Part shown: in pieces, positions 20,301-26,379 of the stretch | Layout: each line of letters opens with the position of its first letter | Numbering within the stretch: the stretch's first letter is position 1 | From: UBA8437 sp964646205 | GTDB taxonomy: Bacteria; Planctomycetota; Planctomycetia; Planctomycetales; Planctomycetaceae | DNA length: 64,000 bases | Direction of reading: 5' to 3' | NCBI GenBank assembly: GCA_964646205.1 | Contig: CAZYAZ010000002.1 | Coordinates: 1-64,000, forward strand | Notes under the pieces: model-generated | The model's database searches: none | Told to the model about the DNA's origin: nothing | The model's input: only the letters and a program-made list of their open reading frames with translations | Position numbers and translations under genes: made by a program

Positions 20301-20469
20301 ATCAAAGATCACGACGGTGCCGGCAGCCAATGTCGAGGAAACACGGCCCTCGAAGACATCGTTGATGCCCGAAAAACTGCTGCATCCCCTCGGCAAGGAC
20401 GAACTGCTGGACCTGATGGCCTACCTGTTGTCGCGAGGCAACCCGGGAGACCTGATGTTCGCCAGGTAG
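17344..20469 (+). CDS. propeller/HEAT/cytochrome c protein A (TIGR02604/TIGR02603 type; triad 1, gene 3)
   Basis: This is a 1041-residue exported protein. I use the ATG at 17344, which opens directly on a signal peptide (residues 1-25, very Phe-rich); the frame extends upstream into the previous gene. Order of domains: Lys/Thr/Pro-rich linker, a galactose-binding-like beta-sandwich (~65-185, LVLWINGKRLLASDDW), a sorbosone-dehydrogenase-like propeller (~221-580, with GGGEHGPHALRLSPDGKS and DADMEWDMGSPWYRPTR), helical HEAT-like repeats (~585-850) and a C-terminal cytochrome c domain with C908-G-A-C911-H912. The domain order matches what is annotated as putative membrane-bound dehydrogenase plus haem-binding domain in planctomycetes. 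It shares architecture with 40384-43287. It converges with the transporter gene at 20487. Confidence 0.93.
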   Translation: MNRFALFAFLFAFLFSFTTRDVAGADNDVFTQKPEVVAVEINGAPKTPKKPATAKTSSKKLNLQSGPKAGWIWGKKRAGANDRFYFRRTFKATTETTAARIIASCDNHLVLWINGKRLLASDDWNAPVTADIQQHLLPGENLIEVEGRNAGGPAGLAVKLVFRDTAGKTTTIVSDKTWQVATTRDSKTTSAATVLGTMGVGPWGNVFAGGRRTATKRGLFQVQPGFQIERLYTVPKPTQGSWVCLVSDGQGRLLASDQGGRGIYRITPPKIGSGEPTRVEKLNLPISSAQGMLVAFGHLYFSVNGGPGSGFYRAVDTNKDGEWNKIEKLKSLAGGGEHGPHALRLSPDGKSIYLIAGNHTNPPGGLSANHLPSNWSEDLLLPRQWDARGHARGRMAPGGWIARTDPDGKTWSIISAGYRNAYDMDFDAEGELFAYDADMEWDMGSPWYRPTRLCHAVSGSEFGWRSGTGKWPTWYADSLPQVVDIGPGSPVGVNFGTGARFPEKYQRAVYLCDWTFGTMYAVHLQPRGASYVGIREEFVARAPLPLTDVAIGDDGAMYFTIGGRGAQSELFRVTYTGKDSTAPARPGSDKFAGLRKLRRSLEAFHGQQDPAAVQAALTHLGHADRHIRYAARIALEAQPVASWQDDVLDQDNPTALLTGVIALARQAEKSLQPRLLKSLAQLDWASLKTDNRLALLRAYSLTFIRMGAPGQATATAVLAQLDKAFPAGDIRLDRDLSQLLAYVNSPTVIDKTLALMKKPSPKVGNDLAKLLSRNSGYGGTIARMLSNHPELQKIHYAFVLRTMRYGWTLDQRREYFKWLGDAGGRSGGASYTGFLNNIRKEALVNVSEAEKKSLAATVAPPAVKLTTLPKPRGPGQEWTVDQVVQATRGGLSGRNFANGQRTYQAARCGACHRFDGAGGATGPDLSNVAGRFSVKDLAESLIVPSKVVSDQYRASVVLTTAGKVVTGRIVNDNKGTLTVLTDAFDASKITTVPAANVEETRPSKTSLMPEKLLHPLGKDELLDLMAYLLSRGNPGDLMFAR
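17359..17388 (+). repeat. 12-bp tandem repeat in a signal-peptide region
   Basis: The unit ctgttcgcgttc occurs twice in full and once by half. It encodes the repeated LFAF segment of the signal peptide of the 17344 gene. Slippage would change signal length by four residues without shifting the frame. Confidence 0.8.
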
Positions 20470-20486
20470 ATCCGGGTCAACCAGAC

Positions 20487-22493
20487 CTAGAACACCCGTG
20501 TCACCAGCACGACGACCGAAATCGCGATGAAGAACACGCTGCAAAAGACCAACCCGACCTGCATCAGCCGGTTGGGCCGCATCTCGCGCGGGAGCAGCGT
20601 GCGGTTGACGTAAAGCGTGTGCATCGCAGCACAACCCAGTGCGACGTTCTGCAGCACGGCGCCAATGATGGCAATCTGCAACGGGTCAAAAAAGGCCAGT
20701 GCAAACAGGCCCCACACGCCATACAGCGACAGGATGCCGTAGTAGATCAGTCGAACCTGCCCGCCCTCGAGTCGTCGGGCCTGGGGGCTAATGGTCCAGA
20801 TCACGTCGGTCCATCGCCGCGAAATCTGTTCACCGGTGAACACGGCGTTGGGTGCCAAGACCAGGAAGCTGACCATCAGCATGAAGGTCCAGACCAGGGC
20901 ACGGTAATCCGGCAGGTGATCGGCGAGTCCCACCGCGGTCATCGCGGCCGCTCGGTTCCCCTCGACCGGCACGTTGCGGATGAACTCCAACGACATCATG
21001 CACGGCAGCGCCATTCCCAGCAGACAACAACCCAACCAGACACCGGCCTGGTCCCGCACGATATGACGGATCCAGCCCTTCCAGTGTCGCCGGGATGTGT
21101 CATCGACCTCGAAGACCATGCCGACGTGCGAGAGTTCGACCTCGTGCCCTCCGATCGCGCTGGGAATCGCACCCACGTGGTGTCCCATCCCCCAGCCCTT
21201 GTCTCGCGAGTAATTGGACGCCAGCGTGTTGGAGAGGCCACCGGCGCCGGCAATCGCCGCAAACGCAACAATGATCGCCCAGTTCAAATCGGGCAGCTTG
21301 CCATGTTGTCCGATGTAAGCAACCAGCCCCACGCGCCTCATTCCCTGTAACGCCACCAGTTCATCGGCCCACTCGCGAACATCTCCGGGCATCTTGTCGG
21401 CGGCGGCGAACGTCTGGCTGGACCCGTCATCGGCAACCAGCGTGTACGACTCGGCCAACCAGGCCGATTCGGACCGGCTCTTCTTCAAGGGATCACGGAC
21501 AGACCCGCGAACCAGCAACCGCCTCTTGCCGTCCAGGTCCTCGACCCGAAACCGCCCCTCCCGCGCCTCGCTCCGCACCAGGGCCTCGAGCTTGTCTCGC
21601 ACTGTCCGAACCTCCTCGTCCAGCGCCGTTTCCTCGGGGTTGACCTTCGATCCATCAACCAACAGCTCAATGAAATCTGGCGTGTTCTTGCCAATGGTTC
21701 CACGGAGCGTGAACGTGTGGCCATCCTGTAGCCGGTTGACCGAGAAATGACGCCCCGCGATCACCGATTCGGCCCGGTCGGGCACCTGGCCAAATCGGCC
21801 GAACCCGGTCACCACCTCGATCATGTTGTCCCAGCTGACCTGAAACACGGCGATCACCGCCACGACCAACAGCACGACAACAACCTTGAAGGTCATCATC
21901 TTTTCAATCACCCGGTAGATCGTTCCACCAAAGATCAGCGGCAGAAAAGCCAGCAGAAAGATCACGTACCCCAACACCTTGACCCACTCCGACTCGGTCA
22001 TCGTGATTCCGAGCAGCGTGTAATCCAGGTCGGTCGGCAAATGGCCAAAAACCGCGGCGGCCAAGGGCACTGCAGCATTGGCCGCCATGAACGGCCAGAT
22101 GTTGCAGATTTCCAGTACCAGGTAAATCGGCAACCAGAACCGCGGTCCCGGCGTGGTGCGGAAATAGCCCACCACGATCGGTTCGCCACAGTACAACGCG
22201 TACCGCATCACCTCGATGTTGAAGAAGACCTGGCCAAGAATTGAGAGCGTGGCCAGCCACAGCAACGTGCCACCGTACTGGGCACTGACAGCCGGCCCGA
22301 AGAGCCATTCGCCGGCCCCGATCGCCACACCCGCCATCAAGATTCCCGGACCGATCAACGTCGGTAGCTTTTTCCAGTTCATCACCGGCGGTGCCGGCAG
22401 GTTGCCGACATCCCACGGCTCGAGTGCACCGCCGGGTTTCTTGCCTGGCTCCACGGTCGACTCCGACAGCTGTTGATGGTCGGGCTCGGTCAT
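20487..22493 (-). CDS. divergent Nramp-like transporter with large soluble insertion
   Basis: This 668-residue polytopic membrane protein has the Nramp/APC-fold layout but is much longer than the usual 400-450 residues. The TM1 region GPGILMAGVAIGAGEW (48-63) aligns with the Nramp TM1, yet the metal-binding DPGN reads GAGE (59-62). The TM6 region ~404-425 has GLSN where MPHN is expected. About 165 polar residues (~236-400) are inserted before TM6; they include a VRDKLEALVRSEAREGRF helix and look soluble. A TTTGAGGAATC ribosome site fixes the start. It is third in a run with the hydrolase and GNAT genes. Substrate cannot be inferred; manganese or iron transport should not be assumed. Confidence 0.82.
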   Translation of the reverse strand: MTEPDHQQLSESTVEPGKKPGGALEPWDVGNLPAPPVMNWKKLPTLIGPGILMAGVAIGAGEWLFGPAVSAQYGGTLLWLATLSILGQVFFNIEVMRYALYCGEPIVVGYFRTTPGPRFWLPIYLVLEICNIWPFMAANAAVPLAAAVFGHLPTDLDYTLLGITMTESEWVKVLGYVIFLLAFLPLIFGGTIYRVIEKMMTFKVVVVLLVVAVIAVFQVSWDNMIEVVTGFGRFGQVPDRAESVIAGRHFSVNRLQDGHTFTLRGTIGKNTPDFIELLVDGSKVNPEETALDEEVRTVRDKLEALVRSEAREGRFRVEDLDGKRRLLVRGSVRDPLKKSRSESAWLAESYTLVADDGSSQTFAAADKMPGDVREWADELVALQGMRRVGLVAYIGQHGKLPDLNWAIIVAFAAIAGAGGLSNTLASNYSRDKGWGMGHHVGAIPSAIGGHEVELSHVGMVFEVDDTSRRHWKGWIRHIVRDQAGVWLGCCLLGMALPCMMSLEFIRNVPVEGNRAAAMTAVGLADHLPDYRALVWTFMLMVSFLVLAPNAVFTGEQISRRWTDVIWTISPQARRLEGGQVRLIYYGILSLYGVWGLFALAFFDPLQIAIIGAVLQNVALGCAAMHTLYVNRTLLPREMRPNRLMQVGLVFCSVFFIAISVVVLVTRVF

Positions 22494-22552
22494 GATTCCT
22501 CAAAGACTACCGCCAGAAGCAGCAGAACTGCCATCCGGAACAAAAGAAACTC

Positions 22553-23581
22553 CTACAACCTCCGTTTGAGCCGGACCGTGCCAACGCGGCGGCCATCGAT
22601 GTCGATCTCGTCACCAGCCCCGTCGGAACAAAACCCGTTCGCCTCGAACTGGATCCTCTTGAGTTCATCCTCGACCGACGTCACCACCAGGGCCTCGCTC
22701 GCACCCTCCTTGATGGCCCATGCCAATGCTGCCTCGATCAAGTCTCGCCAGGCCGCTCGCGCCACGCGGTGTACGAAACCATCGACCTGTGCTGTCCACC
22801 CGGATTCGCCCTGCGTCACCGCCAGTGGCCTGACACTGCACAACCCCACCAGGCGACGATTCTCGCTCCAGCCGCAAAACCACGCCCCACCACCCACGGC
22901 CAATTCGGCGTACCGTGGATACAAACCCATGCAGGAATCCTGCCGTGTGTAGCGCGTCGACAACAACCCGACATTGGCGTCGAGGATCTGCTCGCTGTGA
23001 GGCGTCAACAGAAGCGGAATCACGGGAATGCGAGCATGGGCCGTGCCGGGACTGATGGTCACCGGACCGGCAGCACCACGAAACCAGTCGACCAGGAATT
23101 CCTCGGGCGAGAGATCCGCCGTGACGTTCGCATACACCGTGCTGCCGGCCAGTCGCCGCCAACCCAACCGGTTGTAGACCCTCGCGGCAGCAGGATTCAC
23201 CGTTCCCAGGAACAACGCCTCGCCGCCCTCGTCACGGAACAGGTTCCTCGCCTCACGACACAACCGCTCGGCGAGCCCCTGCCGACGACAATCCACCGCC
23301 GTGGCCACTCCGCCAACACCGCCCAGTTCCTTCTGCTCAACCGACACCGTCAACTGGCAGGTCGCTGCCAGCCCGACCGCGCCTGCGGTCGCCGGCGACG
23401 GGTCCCGCCTCAGGCACCACACCGTGTCACGATTGCGGCCCACCTCGATGCCGTTGCCCAGCACTTCCCGGGTCTCCTCGAACGAGGTCCCAAACGTCTC
23501 TTCCCAGAAAGCCGCCAGTTCGTCGGCCAGTCCGGCCGACACCGGTGCCCGTTCAATCTTGATCACCTGTTCGTCGCTCAT
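22553..23581 (-). CDS. GNAT family N-acetyltransferase
   Basis: This is a 342-residue cytoplasmic protein. I start at the ATG at 23581, which overlaps the stop of the upstream hydrolase gene as ATGA; the longer frame runs into that gene. The acetyl-CoA-binding core is seen at ~88-141: GVGGVATAVDCRRQGLAERL with the RRQGLA pyrophosphate loop, then NPAAARVYNRLGW. The C-terminal half (residues ~160-342) probably forms a second GNAT-like or sterol-carrier-like domain, as in larger two-domain acetyltransferases. The acceptor substrate is unknown. It is translationally coupled to the alpha/beta hydrolase and 59 bp upstream of the transporter. Confidence 0.88.
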   Translation of the reverse strand: MSDEQVIKIERAPVSAGLADELAAFWEETFGTSFEETREVLGNGIEVGRNRDTVWCLRRDPSPATAGAVGLAATCQLTVSVEQKELGGVGGVATAVDCRRQGLAERLCREARNLFRDEGGEALFLGTVNPAAARVYNRLGWRRLAGSTVYANVTADLSPEEFLVDWFRGAAGPVTISPGTAHARIPVIPLLLTPHSEQILDANVGLLSTRYTRQDSCMGLYPRYAELAVGGGAWFCGWSENRRLVGLCSVRPLAVTQGESGWTAQVDGFVHRVARAAWRDLIEAALAWAIKEGASEALVVTSVEDELKRIQFEANGFCSDGAGDEIDIDGRRVGTVRLKRRL

Positions 23582-24639
23582 CCGTTTGCCCCGAGCCGCA
23601 GGTACGTGGAGAGCCACTGGTTCATCCGGGCAAAAGCCAGGGGTGGGATCGCATGTCCGCGACGGTGGTTGTACAGCCCCAGCCTGGGACGATTCCCATA
23701 CAACCGCCAGGCGGGAAGAGCCGCCTCGACCAGTGGCCAGGTGCGGTCACCATCCGACGCCGAGGGGCTCGAGTTCTCTCCGGCAAGGATCAGGAACGGG
23801 CGAGGTGCCACCAGGGCCAAAAGCTGGTGATGATTCAATGGGAATCGTTCATCTTCGATCCCCCGGCCGAGGTACCACGGTGCGTTCCAGTTGGTGAAAC
23901 GGAAACCCATCCCACCCTCGCTGGCCACCGCAGCAGCAATGCGCTCATCGAAGGCCGCCAGGTAGAGAGCCTCTTTGCCGCCAAGAGAATGCCCGGTCGC
24001 TCCGATCCGGCCCGAGTCGACTCCCGGCAACTCCACCAGGATGTCGACAGCCCGCTGGGCGTCATAAAGCATCTTGTGCATGCCCAGCGTTCGAGGATGC
24101 CGTCGCTTGAACCGGTCAACCGCCTCGGAATACTTCGAAACATTCTGCCACAGGTAATTCCGCGGACAGATCACCACGAATCCTCGTTCGGCCAGCTGCA
24201 ACCCGATCTGCTGCATCGGCGGCCCCTTGACTCCGGCAATCTGCTCGATCGTATCCCGGGTCGTCTGGTGCATGGCCACAATTCCGGGCCGGGGTCGATT
24301 CGAATCTGACAACGGTGTCAGCAGGTAGCCCTCGACCGGCTGACCCGCCTCCGCCTCGTATCGAATCAACTGCCGCCGCACGGTCGGGAGCATGTCTTCT
24401 CGCAGGACCTCAAACCCCGCCGAAATCGGCCGCTCGGGCATCTCGCCCAGGAACTCCACCCAGGCAGCTCTCAGCTGCTGGCGGTGACGGGTCCAGTCAC
24501 GGCGTGTCACAACGGGCGTCGAATTGGCCCGGTGAAAAACATCCGCGAGCTTCCTCAGCTTTCCACGTGGTACGATTTTTGGGGCCCGGGTGACCTCATC
24601 CAGCCAGGGCACATCGACTGCCACCAACTTTGAACTCAT
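23578..24639 (-). CDS. alpha/beta hydrolase, dienelactone-hydrolase/acetyl-xylan-esterase-like
   Basis: This is a 353-residue protein without an obvious signal peptide. The ATG at 24639 is chosen because AGAAGGGAAG lies just upstream and the rest of the longer frame enters the neighbouring intergenic region. The nucleophile elbow is GHSLGG with S218. The final acid and base are probably in the PFLILAGENSS region and YNHRRGHAIP near the C-terminus. RPGIVAMHQT is the oxyanion strand and loop of this superfamily. It is first in a minus-strand run with GNAT and the Nramp-like transporter, divergent from yqgE. The ester substrate is not predictable. Confidence 0.88.
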   Translation of the reverse strand: MSSKLVAVDVPWLDEVTRAPKIVPRGKLRKLADVFHRANSTPVVTRRDWTRHRQQLRAAWVEFLGEMPERPISAGFEVLREDMLPTVRRQLIRYEAEAGQPVEGYLLTPLSDSNRPRPGIVAMHQTTRDTIEQIAGVKGPPMQQIGLQLAERGFVVICPRNYLWQNVSKYSEAVDRFKRRHPRTLGMHKMLYDAQRAVDILVELPGVDSGRIGATGHSLGGKEALYLAAFDERIAAAVASEGGMGFRFTNWNAPWYLGRGIEDERFPLNHHQLLALVAPRPFLILAGENSSPSASDGDRTWPLVEAALPAWRLYGNRPRLGLYNHRRGHAIPPLAFARMNQWLSTYLRLGANG

Positions 24640-24658
24640 ATCACTTCCCTTCTCCGAT

Positions 24659-24687
24659 GAGACACGCCATCCGTCGCCAACTATAAT
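24659..24687 (+). promoter_or_regulatory. candidate sigma70-type promoter for the YqgE-epimerase run
   Basis: GAGACA (24659-24664) and a perfect TATAAT (24682-24687) are separated by 17 bases in the 88-bp divergent gap. Transcription would begin near 24694, about 34 bases before the YqgE start. A TATAGT on the opposite strand overlaps the same box and could serve the hydrolase gene. Confidence 0.5.
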
Positions 24688-24727
24688 CTGATGTGCGAAC
24701 CCCGGATGCCACCACGTAGCGATCGAA

Positions 24728-25315
24728 ATGTCGAGTACACCCTCAACTCCCAGCAACTCGATCACCGGCCATTTCCTGATAGCCGGCAAGCAGTTGCGTG
24801 ACCCGAGCTTCCACCGCGCGGTCGTGTTGATGGTCGAACACAACGAGTCGGGTTCGATGGGCCTGGTCGTCAACCGGCCATCAAACGTGTCGGTTGCTCG
24901 CGCACTCTCGGACCATTTTGACCTGGCCGAGTCAGATCACCTGGTCTACGTCGGCGGGCCAGTTGAACCGTCGGCCCTGTTCGTCTTGCACAGCGCCGGG
25001 GAGTTCGAGGAAGGCACCTCCGACGTGATCCCGGGTATTTACGTGGGCAGCAGCCCCGACGTGTTCGAGCAGGTGATCGAGCAGGTTGCCGGTGGCAACA
25101 ACGACCTGGCATTTCGAGTGTTTTCCGGCTGTGCCGGCTGGGCTCCCGGCCAGCTTGACGGGGAACTCGATCGCGGCGACTGGCACCTGTTGCCGGCCGT
25201 GGCGGCCCAGGTCATTCCACCGGACCCCTACAAGTTGTGGGACGAACTGGTGGCACAGGTCCACGAGACCAACCGGACCATTCCATCCACACCGGGCAAC
25301 CCCGAGTGGAACTGA
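24728..25315 (+). CDS. YqgE/AlgH family protein (UPF0301)
   Basis: This 195-residue protein has the complete UPF0301 pattern: GHFLIAGKQLRDPSFHRAVV, SMGLVVNRPS, YVGGPVEP, FSGCAGWAPGQLDGEL and a final DPYKLWDEL. The family is widespread in bacteria; its molecular role is not settled, with AlgH linked to regulation in Pseudomonas. Length is normal. A Ser/Thr-rich first ten residues precede the conserved domain. It is first in a plus-strand series with the aldose 1-epimerase 28 bp downstream. Confidence 0.95.
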   Translation: MSSTPSTPSNSITGHFLIAGKQLRDPSFHRAVVLMVEHNESGSMGLVVNRPSNVSVARALSDHFDLAESDHLVYVGGPVEPSALFVLHSAGEFEEGTSDVIPGIYVGSSPDVFEQVIEQVAGGNNDLAFRVFSGCAGWAPGQLDGELDRGDWHLLPAVAAQVIPPDPYKLWDELVAQVHETNRTIPSTPGNPEWN

Positions 25316-25343
25316 ACACCTCGAGAAAGACCTGGACGACACC

Positions 25344-26330
25344 ATGACCGGGATTGTTGAGTTCACCAACGCCACGGGTACAGCCGTGGCCCGCGTCGCC
25401 GTCGATCGAGGTTTCAACTGCTACTCGTTTGTTGTCGATGACCACGAGGTGCTTGATGCGGAACCCGGTTTTGCCGACGGAGCCGGACGCCCCAGTGGCC
25501 ATGGGATACCGATCCTGTTCCCCTTCCCCAACCGGATCCGTGGCGGTCAGTTTTCCTGGAACGGCACGTCCTACCACTTGCCGGCCGGGATCGCACCCGA
25601 CGACGGCCAGGGCAATGCCATTCATGGGTTCTGTCTCGACCGTCCCTGGCAGGTGATCTCGCAGGACTCTTCCAGCGTCACCGGCGAATTCGTCCTGTCT
25701 CGCGACGCGGCCGATCGCCGCTCCCTGTGGCCGACCGACGCCCGCATCGTCATCACCTACAGCCTGGAAGACAACCAGTTGCTGGCCGATATCAAAATCG
25801 ACAACCCCGACCCGGAACCATTGCCCTTTGGCTTCGGAACGCATCCCTACTTCCGACTGCCCCTGGGTCCAGCTGGCAACGCCCTTGACTGCCGCGTGCA
25901 CGTGCCAGCTCACCAGCAGTGGCAACTGGACGCCTGCCTTCCCTCGGGACGCCGTCTGCCGGTCGATCCATCGTGTGATTTGCGTACTGGCGGGACATTT
26001 GGCGACTTGCAACTCGACCATGTTCTGACCGCCATTGCCGACGATCACGGCCAGCCACTCGACGAACTCGCAATGAGCGTTGCTGACGGTGAAAACGGCC
26101 GCCGGTTGACGCAGCAATGCGACGGCCGGTTGTTCCGCGAGGTGGTCGTCTACACACCACCGGGTCGCAATGCCGTTTGCCTGGAACCCTACACCTGTGT
26201 CACCGATGCGATTAACCTCGACCCGTCCGGATCCGAGTCCGGCTGGCAGGTTCTCCCAGCCGGTGAAACCTGGGAAACCCGGCTGTCGCTGTTCACCGGT
26301 CCCCTCGAGGTCGATGCGGTGGTAGACTGA
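25344..26330 (+). CDS. aldose 1-epimerase (galactose mutarotase-like)
   Basis: This 328-residue cytoplasmic enzyme should interconvert alpha and beta anomers of a hexose. The start is set at the ATG at 25344; the frame extends upstream inside YqgE. Catalytic landmarks of the family are H94 in AIHGF, H167 in FGTHPYF and the general base E281 in CLEPYT. SGHGIPILFPFPNRI near residue 51 is the conserved sugar-binding strand. No signal peptide. It lies 28 bp after YqgE and 49 bp before a HEAT/TPR gene. Glucose-6-phosphate 1-epimerase-like specificity cannot be excluded. Confidence 0.93.
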   Translation: MTGIVEFTNATGTAVARVAVDRGFNCYSFVVDDHEVLDAEPGFADGAGRPSGHGIPILFPFPNRIRGGQFSWNGTSYHLPAGIAPDDGQGNAIHGFCLDRPWQVISQDSSSVTGEFVLSRDAADRRSLWPTDARIVITYSLEDNQLLADIKIDNPDPEPLPFGFGTHPYFRLPLGPAGNALDCRVHVPAHQQWQLDACLPSGRRLPVDPSCDLRTGGTFGDLQLDHVLTAIADDHGQPLDELAMSVADGENGRRLTQQCDGRLFREVVVYTPPGRNAVCLEPYTCVTDAINLDPSGSESGWQVLPAGETWETRLSLFTGPLEVDAVVD

Positions 26331-26379
26331 ACCGGTTTCCCCACGACACTATTTCATTGTCCCGACGAGAGTCTTTCCA

